This document shows positions 55,581 through 62,696 of a stretch of 64,000 bases of DNA, piece after piece. Each line of letters starts with the position of its first letter. Position 1 is the first letter of the stretch. Source of the DNA: a virus. The stretch covers positions 53,136 through 117,135 of IMG/VR virus record IMGVR_UViG_3300032296_004087; one strand, given 5' to 3'. A model generated the notes under the pieces. The model ran no database searches. It saw only the letters and a program-made list of their open reading frames with translations, and had not been told where the DNA came from. A program made the translations under genes and the position numbers.

Positions 55581-55588
55581 CAAATATA
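55581..55588 (-). promoter_or_regulatory. Host-like -7 box TATATTTG, minus strand, 4 nt before ATG
   Basis: Spacer TCAC then the ATG at 55576. Confidence 0.7.
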
Positions 55589-55608
55589 TTAAAAAAAACA
55601 AGAATAAA

Positions 55609-55630
55609 AAAGGGGCCCGAGGACCCCTTT
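55609..55630. terminator. Rho-independent terminator
   Basis: AAAGGGG-CCCGAGGA-CCCCTTT stem; orientation ambiguous. Confidence 0.65.
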
Positions 55631-55816
55631 GATATTTTGATGTTGTTTCAGGTCTCGCAAGACACATCGTTTAAATTTAATTTGAAAACGAGCGAGTTTA
55701 TTAAATAATTTAGATGATAATGTGTTCCAAAAACTGTACATAAACCATAAATATTCATAATTTAGTGTATTAATTTTTAGAATTTTATTATATTTAATAT
55801 AAACAGGGTAATTGAA

Positions 55817-56017
55817 ATGACAACTGAGAAAATGTACGAATCTTATGGTTTTGACGCCCACCAAAAAGGTTTTTTTGAGGAATGGAGAATGGAGACTTCC
55901 TCGATTATACAGAAAGACCCCAAAATGAATCGTGCCGATGCCGCAAGTAAGGCATATGAACGACTTCACGAACAGAAAGTTGCTGAAAGAAAGGCACAAC
56001 AAAAGTTGTCTCTTTAG
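55817..56017 (+). CDS. Small hypothetical protein, 66 residues
   Basis: MTTEKMYESYGFDAHQKGFF, helical and basic, with SKAYERLHEQKVAERKAQQK at the end. No known domain. A short minus-strand ORF covering the same DNA has signal-like but low-quality sequence and is rejected. Precedes the tRNA-like RNA at 56045. Confidence 0.7.
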   Translation: MTTEKMYESYGFDAHQKGFFEEWRMETSSIIQKDPKMNRADAASKAYERLHEQKVAERKAQQKLSL

Positions 56018-56027
56018 TTTTTCTTTC

Positions 56028-56035
56028 TATATTTG
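56028..56035 (+). promoter_or_regulatory. Host-like -7 box TATATTTG before an RNA gene
   Basis: Ends 9 nt before the tRNA-like RNA at 56045. Confidence 0.7.
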
Positions 56036-56044
56036 TGGGTAATT

Positions 56045-56104
56045 AGGGGTGTATCTCAGGTTTAGGACCGCGAGGATTCACAAGTTCGAGACCTGTCACC
56101 CCTA
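56045..56104 (+). tRNA. Truncated tRNA-like RNA, 60 nt
   Basis: Perfect 7-bp acceptor stem AGGGGTG/CACCCCT, T-arm ACAAG-TTCGAGA-CCTGT with canonical TTCGA, and a TA at positions 8-9. Between acceptor and T-arm only 26 nt remain (about 35-40 expected), so one arm is missing or merged. No unambiguous anticodon. Its own TATATTTG box just upstream suggests it is transcribed. Not a standard tRNA; could be a minimised tRNA or decayed copy. Confidence 0.55.
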
Positions 56105-56120
56105 CAAAATTTTTAAAACT

Positions 56121-56213
56121 ATGAAAAAATTTATCAACGAATTGTTTTTTGCCTTCAGTCAAGATTTAAAAGTTGAGATTATGATTCATTGTAACACCGT
56201 AACAAGCATCTAA
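56121..56213 (+). CDS. Micro-protein, 30 residues
   Basis: MKKFINELFFAFSQDLKVEI then MIHCNTVTSI. Follows the tRNA-like RNA by 16 nt and precedes another small gene. Weak evidence of coding. Confidence 0.4.
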   Translation: MKKFINELFFAFSQDLKVEIMIHCNTVTSI

Positions 56214-56217
56214 ATTT

Positions 56218-56397
56218 ATGTCTTATATTATTCTGAAAGAAACTTCGGTTATGAGCCAAAAAATAACAATTTTGGTAAACGACAGTGAGGGTATACCCAT
56301 TGAATTCGAGACTTTCGAGTCTGCGGATAAAATTGCAAAATTGTTTGAGTCCAACTCTTTGAGTGGAAACAAATACACCGTGAAACAATTATCTTAA
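56218..56397 (+). CDS. Small hypothetical protein, 59 residues
   Basis: MSYIILKETSVMSQKITILV, acidic, ending SGNKYTVKQLS. Its stop shares an A with the next gene's start, supporting translation. Unknown function. Confidence 0.6.
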   Translation: MSYIILKETSVMSQKITILVNDSEGIPIEFETFESADKIAKLFESNSLSGNKYTVKQLS

Positions 56398-56750
56398 TGG
56401 CTCACCCATTTGAACATTCAAAATCATCTGCGAGAAAATTTGGTGGTAAACCCGAGGATTATCATCATCTACATCAGTGGATGGATGAAACTAAAGGTTG
56501 GTTCGGAGATTCTTTACATAGAATCTTTCGTCACCATAGTGAAGGTATTTTTGAGATGGAAAGAGTATTTGGAGTATCTTTTGTCAACTCTGATAGTCGT
56601 ACCGTGTACACTCGATATGTTGGTGAACAACATGTCAAGGAAGACTGTAACAACTATATTCCAACAGCAAAGGAATGGATTATTGGGTTGCAGACTAATC
56701 CTAAACCAATTTGGATGACACGGACATTAAAAATTGAGTCGGCTGATTGA
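56397..56750 (+). CDS. DUF6915-like protein
   Basis: 117 residues. MAHPFEHSKSSARKFGGKPE, then HLHQWMDETKGW, LHRIFRHHSEGIF and VGEQHVKEDCNNYIPT follow the pattern of a small family of His-rich phage and bacterial proteins of unknown activity (DUF6915 by memory). Multiple conserved His suggest metal binding. Confidence 0.78.
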   Translation: MAHPFEHSKSSARKFGGKPEDYHHLHQWMDETKGWFGDSLHRIFRHHSEGIFEMERVFGVSFVNSDSRTVYTRYVGEQHVKEDCNNYIPTAKEWIIGLQTNPKPIWMTRTLKIESAD

Positions 56751-56757
56751 TATTTAT
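56751..56757 (+). promoter_or_regulatory. Phage late-type promoter box TATTTAT
   Basis: 5 nt before the ATG at 56763. Confidence 0.6.
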
Positions 56758-56762
56758 AATTT

Positions 56763-57467
56763 ATGTGGACAACTGAAGAACAAAGAATGTTAAACTTTCT
56801 GTGGAAATATGGAAAATCTGTGGGAAGAAAATATTTAAGATGGGACTTTAACTTTGATGATAACCCTTGGGACGAGCTGAATATTTCTGAAGAAGATTTT
56901 GACACTGATATGAATTTTATGGGGGAAAGTTTGACTATTCCAACAAAAATCAGAGATTTTCTTTTTAAATTCTATGAAGAAAAAATTGAACCTGAAGTTT
57001 TAGTAAGTTTTAATAAAATACTAAATACCATTGATTCTGATGAGGCATCAAATTATGAATTATCTATTATAATGGACCTACGGCAACGGAAAATTTCAGT
57101 AAATACGCAATTAGACTATTGGACTCAGAGTGATGAACAAATATTCGAGTTAGAACTCCCTGATGAGGTTTATGAATCTTTGATTGGTGTTATGGGTGAT
57201 AAAAAAATTCAACAAGTCGAGGTTTCATATGAAGGTAGTGGTGATAGTGGCGCAGTTTCGGATACTTTTATGGTTGAAGGTCAATATTTTGATACACCAC
57301 CCATAGTTGAAAGATTAATTGACCAAAATCTTCCTGGTGGTTGGGAAAATAACGAAGGTGCACAGGGTTTTGTTGTTTTTGATTTGGGAGACAAGTCTGT
57401 AACAATCAATCATGTTGAAAATATTTATGAAAGTGCTTCAGATACGATTTTGGAGTTTGATTTCTAA
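56763..57467 (+). CDS. Acidic hypothetical protein, 234 residues
   Basis: MWTTEEQRMLNFLWKYGKSVG with helical N-terminus, then a long acidic beta-rich region and late SDTFMVEGQYFDTPPIVERL. No family. Late promoter by sequence, but no [LI]-x-E tag at the start. Confidence 0.75.
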   Translation: MWTTEEQRMLNFLWKYGKSVGRKYLRWDFNFDDNPWDELNISEEDFDTDMNFMGESLTIPTKIRDFLFKFYEEKIEPEVLVSFNKILNTIDSDEASNYELSIIMDLRQRKISVNTQLDYWTQSDEQIFELELPDEVYESLIGVMGDKKIQQVEVSYEGSGDSGAVSDTFMVEGQYFDTPPIVERLIDQNLPGGWENNEGAQGFVVFDLGDKSVTINHVENIYESASDTILEFDF

Positions 57468-57479
57468 AAATTTCTTCCT

Positions 57480-57487
57480 TATATTTG
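57480..57487 (+). promoter_or_regulatory. Host-like -7 box TATATTTG before tRNA genes
   Basis: Ends 11 nt before tRNA-Leu at 57499. Confidence 0.7.
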
Positions 57488-57498
57488 TGGTATTATTA

Positions 57499-57584
57499 GC
57501 CTCGGTGGCGAAACAGGTAGACGCAAGGGACTTAAAATCCCTCGGACAGTAATGTCTGTGCGGGTTCGATTCCCGCCCGAGGTA
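57499..57584 (+). tRNA. tRNA-Leu (anticodon TAA)
   Basis: Acceptor GCCTCGG/CCGAGGT, D-arm, anticodon stem AGGGA/TCCCT with loop CTTAAAA, long variable arm, T-arm GGGTTCGATTCCC. Complete type II tRNA; CCA not encoded. Confidence 0.93.
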
Positions 57585-57590
57585 CAAATT

Positions 57591-57663
57591 TGTGTGGTAG
57601 CTCAGTGGTGAGAGTAGAATGCTTATACCATTCAGGTCATGGGTTCGAATCCCATTCACACAA
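57591..57663 (+). tRNA. tRNA-Ile (anticodon TAT)
   Basis: Acceptor TGTGTGG/TCACACA, anticodon stem GAATG/CATTC with loop CTTATAC, T-arm ATGGG-TTCGAAT-CCCAT. UAU reads AUA, a codon common in this AT-rich DNA. The D-stem has one wobble. Six nt after tRNA-Leu. Confidence 0.88.
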
Positions 57664-57665
57664 CT

Positions 57666-57935
57666 ATGACAAAAGGTTCATTTTTTAAACCACCATTTCA
57701 AACAATGTTTGATAAATTTCTACCTGAAGCCAAGTATCGTGGATACAGAAAAATGGCATATTTTGAGTACAACGAAGAAAAATCTATCTTCGAAAGCAAA
57801 TCAGGTTTCTACCTAACAATTGATAACCCTCATGATTTGACAAAAACAAAGGTGGAAGACTTTTATGAGGTTTGTGAAAAATATTTGGGAATCAAAGTTT
57901 TACTTGAATCTGACGACGCGGCATCTATATTTTAA
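57666..57935 (+). CDS. Small hypothetical protein, 89 residues
   Basis: Starts 2 nt after the tRNA (MTKGSFFKPPFQTMFDKFLP); the longer frame into the tRNA is not credible. Charged alpha/beta protein, no known family. Probably expressed from the tRNA promoter after processing. Confidence 0.65.
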   Translation: MTKGSFFKPPFQTMFDKFLPEAKYRGYRKMAYFEYNEEKSIFESKSGFYLTIDNPHDLTKTKVEDFYEVCEKYLGIKVLLESDDAASIF

Positions 57936-57942
57936 ATAAAAA

Positions 57943-59406
57943 ATGTTACCACCAAAAAAAATTATTTTTGATGTCGGCGCCAACGATTGTTCAAATTTCA
58001 TCCAAGAAGTCAAAGACAACTCGACTACTCATTTACATGCGTTTGAACCTACCTCTCGTTTTTTCGAACATATAAGAAAAACGTATTCACACCTTAAAAA
58101 TTTTCACTACACCCCTTTTGCTGTTGGTGATGAAGAAAAATTCACGCTTTTAAATGTTGCAGGTCAAGCGGATTGGGGTTGTAGTTCAATTTTACAATTT
58201 TCCGATAAATCTCAAACTGATTGGGATGGCCGTGAAGATTTTGTGGTTACAAACCAAGAGGAAGTTAAGGTGATAAGATTAGATAATTACATTGAAAAAA
58301 ATAAAATACCCAAAATCGATTTTTTACATGTCGATACTCAAGGTTTTGATTTGAAAGTCTTGAAGGGAATGGGGAATTTTCTTTCTATTGTCAAAGAAGG
58401 AATGGTTGAAGCCGCAGCAAAACCAAATATTCTTTACTATGGTCAAAATACATTAGAAGAGACACAACAATTTTTAATTGATAATGGATTCAAAATAGTT
58501 GCTGTCACTAACAACGACCACTTAGGTAATGAAGTTAATATTCATTTTGTTAGGGAGAAAAAAATCAAAATTTTTATTGTAACCTATAACAACCCTGTAT
58601 TGTTAAACGAATGTTTAGACTCTATTTTTTTTAATGTTAATCAACAAGAATTATCTAATTTACAAATTTTTATAATCAACAATCACTCAAATTTTGTTCT
58701 TAATGAAAACTACGTCGATAAAGTCACCATTTTAAATAACGAACTCAGACCTGATTTTTCAACGGGACATTTATCTCGGAATTGGAATCAAGCAATCCTC
58801 AATGGATTTACAGATTTAAATGACCCTCATTGTGATATTTTAATTACTTGTCAAGATGATACAATTTTTTCAAATCATTTTATAAATAAAACAATCAAAT
58901 TACACGAACAATACGATTTAGTAACTTGTGGTTCTGGCGATAATTTTGTTAGTTACACTCCAAATGCCATCCGTAGGATTGGTCTATGGGATGAAAGATT
59001 TTGTGGGATTGGATATCAGGAAAGGGATTATTTTTTTAGGGCGGTGAAATACCACACAGAAAAAGTTTCAATTAATGATTATTGGCACAATTTTTTACAT
59101 AATGCAATCGATAAAAATGATAATCCCATAAAAGAAACATTGACAGGATATCAAAGATTGGACGAAAATCATTTTGCCTCTTATGATTATCATGTCGTAA
59201 GCAGTCAGATTCTTTTCTTAAAGTGGGGTAATGTACAACATTTAAATTTAGAGGTAATCTTATCTAAAGAACCTAAGTTACCTTCATTTATAATGTATCC
59301 TTACTTTGAAAAAGATGTCGAAACCCTTTGGGAACAAAAATTTTTATACAAATTACCCGATGGATACAGAGGTTATGGAGATTATTATTTGTACAATGAA
59401 GAATAA
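57943..59406 (+). CDS. Bifunctional FkbM methyltransferase - glycosyltransferase
   Basis: 487 residues with two domains. Residues 1-205: FkbM methyltransferase (IIFDVGANDCSNF SAM loop, HAFEPTSRFF, PKIDFLHVDTQGFDLKVLKG). Residues about 207-430: GT2-like (KIFIVTYNNPVLLNECLDSI, ITCQDDTIFSNHF as metal site, CGIGYQERDYFFR). Such fusions methylate and build the same glycan. The DQD-type QDD motif replaces DXD. Starts 7 nt after the previous gene. Confidence 0.88.
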   Translation: MLPPKKIIFDVGANDCSNFIQEVKDNSTTHLHAFEPTSRFFEHIRKTYSHLKNFHYTPFAVGDEEKFTLLNVAGQADWGCSSILQFSDKSQTDWDGREDFVVTNQEEVKVIRLDNYIEKNKIPKIDFLHVDTQGFDLKVLKGMGNFLSIVKEGMVEAAAKPNILYYGQNTLEETQQFLIDNGFKIVAVTNNDHLGNEVNIHFVREKKIKIFIVTYNNPVLLNECLDSIFFNVNQQELSNLQIFIINNHSNFVLNENYVDKVTILNNELRPDFSTGHLSRNWNQAILNGFTDLNDPHCDILITCQDDTIFSNHFINKTIKLHEQYDLVTCGSGDNFVSYTPNAIRRIGLWDERFCGIGYQERDYFFRAVKYHTEKVSINDYWHNFLHNAIDKNDNPIKETLTGYQRLDENHFASYDYHVVSSQILFLKWGNVQHLNLEVILSKEPKLPSFIMYPYFEKDVETLWEQKFLYKLPDGYRGYGDYYLYNEE

Positions 59407-59431
59407 ATTTTGTCTTTAAAAAAATTTTTAG

Positions 59432-59439
59432 TATCTTTG
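59432..59439 (+). promoter_or_regulatory. Host-like -7 box TATCTTTG
   Basis: 23 nt before the ATG at 59463. Confidence 0.65.
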
Positions 59440-59462
59440 TGGTTAAGATAAAATTTTAAATT

Positions 59463-60107
59463 ATGGCAAAATACAAATTATTAGTGAACGGATACGGAAT
59501 GGACGGCTCCGCCCACACTCTAACAGACGAAGAAGTCCAAGCAATTCTGTCTTTCAAAGAAAAAGAAGGACATAAAACTTTGGATGAAATGTATATGGAC
59601 CTTCCTGAAATTTTGGAAGACTACGACCATTACATGACCAATTATTGGGTTACCACAACTGCTCTTGCTAATGACAGTTGTCATTTTGTTTTGGTGAACG
59701 AAAAGGACGAGGTGATTTGGGATGTTAAGTTCGCAGATTTAGACCGAACAATGGAAAATTTTGAATATCCTGAAAACGCCGATGACCACGCTAAAGAAAT
59801 CGATGCATATCCTCATGAAGGTAAAGAAAACATTCTTTTGGTTTATGAGACAGTTAAAGGAACAATGTTTAATCTTGAAATTGAGTCCGAAGAAGAACCA
59901 AAACCAACAGATTTTGCGGTGACCGTTCAATCTATGGAAACACCCGAATACGAAGAAGAACTTGTTTCAAAAGTATTTTTCAAGGGAATTGAACTCGAGC
60001 GAAGTTTTGATGAAGAATACTTTAGGGGTAAGAGTCTGACTGTAGAACTCTTTACAATGGATGACCTTGACAACGACGATGATTGGGATGAGGACGAAGA
60101 AGAATAA
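59463..60107 (+). CDS. Acidic hypothetical protein, 214 residues
   Basis: MAKYKLLVNGYGMDGSAHTL, then predominantly acidic beta-rich sequence with NYWVTTTALANDSCHFVLVN and an Asp/Glu tail. No recognised family. Own host-like promoter; probably early. Confidence 0.75.
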   Translation: MAKYKLLVNGYGMDGSAHTLTDEEVQAILSFKEKEGHKTLDEMYMDLPEILEDYDHYMTNYWVTTTALANDSCHFVLVNEKDEVIWDVKFADLDRTMENFEYPENADDHAKEIDAYPHEGKENILLVYETVKGTMFNLEIESEEEPKPTDFAVTVQSMETPEYEEELVSKVFFKGIELERSFDEEYFRGKSLTVELFTMDDLDNDDDWDEDEEE

Positions 60108-60135
60108 TTTGTTAACTTTGTAAAAAAAATAAACT

Positions 60136-60624
60136 ATGGGAACTAACTATTACAGAGTACCGAAAGGTGATGAAATGATAAAGCGAGAGCAAAAACTGAG
60201 ACGGCGTATCAATGAGATGGATTCAATCAATCCGTCTCAAATCGAACGAGGATTTCGTTCAATATCAGTTGGTGAGTGGGATTACATGTCACCTTGGGAA
60301 GAATTTTTGGATGGAACCAATATTCATTTGGGTAAACGAAGTTCGGGTTGGAAGTTCCTGTGGAATTGGAATGATTCAAAACACTATAAGACCAAAGAAG
60401 AACTCTTTGAGTTTATCCGAAATGGTCGTGTGGTTGATGAATACGGAGAACTTATGGGTCAAGAAGAATTTATCCAAATGGCTCTTCAATGGGGTCAGGA
60501 AAACGGATGGGACATTGAAACTTACCATAAGGAAAATCCTGACCGTGGTGGTTTTATTTTGAATCGTAAACACGAGGAATACCTTGATGGTCTTCGGGTT
60601 TCTACATCAACTGAATTCTCATAG
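60136..60624 (+). CDS. MGTNYY-family hypothetical protein, 162 residues
   Basis: MGTNYYRVPKGDEM at the start and TNIHLGKRSSGWKFLWNWND in the middle match a small family of phage and bacterial proteins (MGTNYY...HIGKxSxGWxF). Biochemical role unknown. Preceded by TAACTTTG at 60113-60120. Confidence 0.8.
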   Translation: MGTNYYRVPKGDEMIKREQKLRRRINEMDSINPSQIERGFRSISVGEWDYMSPWEEFLDGTNIHLGKRSSGWKFLWNWNDSKHYKTKEELFEFIRNGRVVDEYGELMGQEEFIQMALQWGQENGWDIETYHKENPDRGGFILNRKHEEYLDGLRVSTSTEFS

Positions 60625-60626
60625 TA

Positions 60627-60667
60627 TGGCGTAGTAGCTCAATGGTTTAAATCCACTCGACGCTACA
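60627..60667 (+). tRNA. Degenerate tRNA remnant, about 41 nt
   Basis: TGGCGT pairs with ACGCTA (one G-U). Between them are GTAGCTCA (D-arm start) and GGTTTAAATCC (T-arm-like). The rest of the D-arm and the entire anticodon arm are absent. It follows the preceding stop by 2 nt. Most likely a collapsed tRNA copy. Confidence 0.4.
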
Positions 60668-60679
60668 AATACCTTTATC

Positions 60680-61618
60680 ATGAAAGTATATCACACATAT
60701 ATCATTCATAATGACCCCCCCTCTTATTTGGAACTTTTGGTTCAACTTATCTCGGTGTGTAATCACAAATATGTGAACCCTGATGTTCCGTTTGTCTTTG
60801 CCACGGATAAGAAGTCTTTAGGTTTTTACGAAAAATTGGGGATGTTAGATTTCTACGATGAGGTGGTTACCGATTTTTTTGATGATTATCCATATGAAAG
60901 GGTTAGTGATGCTTTTTGGGCAACGCCAAAACTATGGGTTATGTCTAAGGTAAAAACCCCTTTTTTGGTTATTGACACCGATTTGATTTTAAACACACCC
61001 ATTAGTAAGTTCAATGACAATCAAATGGTATATCTTCACAGGGAGTTACAATCGGGTTATTTAAGACCCTCAGAGGTAAGTGTTTCTCCTTCTTGGAAAT
61101 GGGGTAAAGACAAGAAATACTTCAAACAGTCACTTCCGATTAATGTATCGGTTTTATATTTTAATCATCAAGAGTTTAAGGATTTTTACATTAAGTCATA
61201 TTTTGATTTTGTGTTGGATAACTCAGGTGAATTCGATTACAAGGATGATGATTATGTTGACAAGACTGCGATGCAGACTTTTGCTGAGCAGTATTTGTTG
61301 TCTGCGATGGTTTTAAAATACCATAAAGAAATCGATGGTAAATTCAAATCAAGGTCTTTGTCTGACACTGTTCATTCTTTTGGACATTATTACGATAACG
61401 GAGATTTCGATTTACCTGTGGATTCTCCTTTGGGGAAATATATCTATCATTTGTGGGGTGCTAAGAATTTCATCGAAAATCCCTCTCATTTTTTTTATGT
61501 GAACGCTTATGAGACGGTGACACTAAGGGGTGAAGAATACCTCAGGGAAATTGGTAGTTGGGAAAAGGTTGGTAAAATATTCACCTATTTCAAGGACCAG
61601 CTACCTAAACCCTATTAA
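60680..61618 (+). CDS. GT-A-like protein (DUF6734 type)
   Basis: 312 residues. MKVYHTYIIHNDPPSYLEL then FWATPKLWVMSKVKTPFLVI followed by DTDLI: a DXD-like metal site in GT-A context. HVSFGHYYDN- and PLGKYIYHLWGAKNF-type segments follow. I recall DUF6734 glycosyltransferase-like proteins with this order. Donor unknown. Confidence 0.72.
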   Translation: MKVYHTYIIHNDPPSYLELLVQLISVCNHKYVNPDVPFVFATDKKSLGFYEKLGMLDFYDEVVTDFFDDYPYERVSDAFWATPKLWVMSKVKTPFLVIDTDLILNTPISKFNDNQMVYLHRELQSGYLRPSEVSVSPSWKWGKDKKYFKQSLPINVSVLYFNHQEFKDFYIKSYFDFVLDNSGEFDYKDDDYVDKTAMQTFAEQYLLSAMVLKYHKEIDGKFKSRSLSDTVHSFGHYYDNGDFDLPVDSPLGKYIYHLWGAKNFIENPSHFFYVNAYETVTLRGEEYLREIGSWEKVGKIFTYFKDQLPKPY

Positions 61619-61625
61619 AAATTAC

Positions 61626-61633
61626 TATATTTG
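61626..61633 (+). promoter_or_regulatory. Host-like -7 box TATATTTG, 5 nt before ATG
   Basis: Spacer CAATT then the ATG at 61639; transcription from here could continue into the RNase P RNA. Confidence 0.7.
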
Positions 61634-61638
61634 CAATT

Positions 61639-62229
61639 ATGAAAATAGATAGAAAGAAACTTGCTTGGTTTTTAACAAATATCCGTCACGATGCTGAGAA
61701 GGATAATATTAAACTCACCGATACGGACATTGCCAATCATCTTGGAACTTGGATAGAAAAAAACCCAAGGTGTATTGATATTCATGGAGTCAGTGACCCT
61801 GGTAGGTTTCATTATTCAACCGTCGGGTATGGAGTGTTCTCCTTGTTTGGGGAAAAATACCGAATGGGGAGAATTGAAATCTTTGACAGTCAAGATGAAT
61901 CGGGATATGCTGTTGATGAGGGTATCTACACGATGCCGTTCATTGCCGCAAATCAGTTTGAGGACTTCATGGATTCACTTGAAACCGATTTACCAATCCA
62001 CATTCAAATCGGTTCACATGAATGGTGTGAAAAAGAGTGTACTAAATCTCTTGGGTTTGAAACACCCGATGAGATGAGAGACCCCGAAAAGATTAAAGCA
62101 TTTCAAAAAAAGAAAAACGATGATTATGCCCGTTCAAAGGGATTCAAGGATTTTGATGATTTGTATAACAACAGTAAATTTGGCGGTAAAGCCCAAGAAA
62201 CATTTTCTAAACCTGACAACAATGAGTGA
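61639..62229 (+). CDS. Hypothetical protein, 196 residues
   Basis: MKIDRKKLAWFLTNIRHDAE, then HFGxxFxY-like beta region (RFHYSTVGYGVFSLFGEKY), HEWCEKECTKSLGFETPDEM and a basic helix at the end. No known family. Shares its 3' end with a 30-residue ORF leading into the RNase P RNA. Confidence 0.78.
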   Translation: MKIDRKKLAWFLTNIRHDAEKDNIKLTDTDIANHLGTWIEKNPRCIDIHGVSDPGRFHYSTVGYGVFSLFGEKYRMGRIEIFDSQDESGYAVDEGIYTMPFIAANQFEDFMDSLETDLPIHIQIGSHEWCEKECTKSLGFETPDEMRDPEKIKAFQKKKNDDYARSKGFKDFDDLYNNSKFGGKAQETFSKPDNNE

Positions 62230-62314
62230 ATACACCTTTTGGGATGAAATGTGGAATGTTCCACCGAAACCCGAAGAACCTGAAACTAAACCTGAAAAAG
62301 AAAAAGAAATTTAA
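62222..62314 (+). CDS. Micro-protein, 30 residues
   Basis: MSEYTFWDEMWNVPPKPEEP then a Lys/Glu tail. Overlaps the upstream gene by 8 nt. Its stop TAA (62312-62314) lies inside the first strand of the RNase P P1 helix, so it and the RNA share DNA. Modest evidence of coding. Confidence 0.5.
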   Translation: MSEYTFWDEMWNVPPKPEEPETKPEKEKEI

Positions 62315-62542
62315 CAAAGTTCTATCGCTCTTAGGAGAGGAAACTCAGGACATCACACGCTTAAGGTGGGAGATATAAGGAAACAAACTTATAATGGTCA
62401 GTTATAAGTCCACATCCTTATATCGTTATTACCACCGAGGATGCAACCCAAAACAACCCACGACGGTGAGCTGGTCGGGTAAGGTGGGGGCAAATAGACT
62501 AATGATAGATTAAATACAGAATCCTGGTTATACTTTGTTAAA
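62310..62542 (+). ncRNA. rnpB: RNase P RNA, compact bacterial type
   Basis: About 233 nt. P1: TTTAACAAAGT (62310-62320) with ACTTTGTTAAA (62532-62542), 11 bp. P2: TCTATC (62321-62326) with GATAGA (62505-62510). P4: AAC-U-CAGGA (62342-62350) with TCCTG-GTT (62522-62529), including the universally conserved bulged U at 62345. The 5' core GAGGAAAC, J15/2-like GCAAATAG (62490-62497), and 3' ACAGAATCCTGGTTA match the bacterial consensus GAGGAAAGUCC, CAAAUAGG and ACAGAACCCGGCUUA. The specificity domain is a long AGATATAAGG/CCTTATATCG stem with an inner ACTTATAA/TTATAAGT hairpin. P3 is reduced. Catalyses 5' maturation of tRNAs, which surround it. Confidence 0.93.
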
Positions 62543-62545
62543 TTT

Positions 62546-62618
62546 TTCGGTCATTTTGATTTGTTTTATCGTTCATTTTTTAAGATTTTGGACTTTAAAC
62601 AGTTCAGTTTTGACCGAA
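62546..62618 (+). other. Long-range stem TTCGGTCA/TGACCGAA
   Basis: 8-bp perfect inverted repeat (62546-62553 and 62611-62618) between RNase P RNA and tRNA-Lys, loop of 57 nt. May separate or process the transcripts. Confidence 0.5.
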
Positions 62619-62624
62619 TAATCT

Positions 62625-62696
62625 GACCCCGTAGCTCAGATGGTAGAGCAGTGTGTCTTAACATACGAGTCGGGCGTTCGAATCGCCTCGGGGTCA
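62625..62696 (+). tRNA. tRNA-Lys (CTT) with 6-nt anticodon loop
   Basis: Acceptor GACCCCG/CGGGGTC, D-arm GCTC-AGATGGTA-GAGC, T-arm GGGCG-TTCGAAT-CGCCT all canonical. The anticodon stem GTGTG/CATAC encloses only TCTTAA, one base short; CTT is read as the anticodon by comparison with lysine tRNAs (TCTTAA is positions 33-38). Variable loop GAGTC is normal, so the shortfall is confined to the loop. Confidence 0.75.

Noticed and set aside
55589-56002. 137-residue minus-strand ORF with a hydrophobic start
   Set aside because: It is antisense to the 55817 gene and the terminator, and is very Phe/Ser/Leu-rich in the way typical of antisense frames.
3027-56763. Direct identity of the TATTTAT box with the T4 late promoter TATAAATA
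   Set aside because: The sense-strand sequence is different; only the general design (AT-only box, short spacing) is shared.
57438-57659. 73-residue minus-strand ORF
   Set aside because: It is the antisense of the two tRNA genes.
62310-62542. Reading the RNase P locus as proof of a bacterial chromosome
   Set aside because: Surrounding genes are phage-like, the RNA is strongly reduced, and no housekeeping genes flank it. A cellular origin is not excluded but is less likely.
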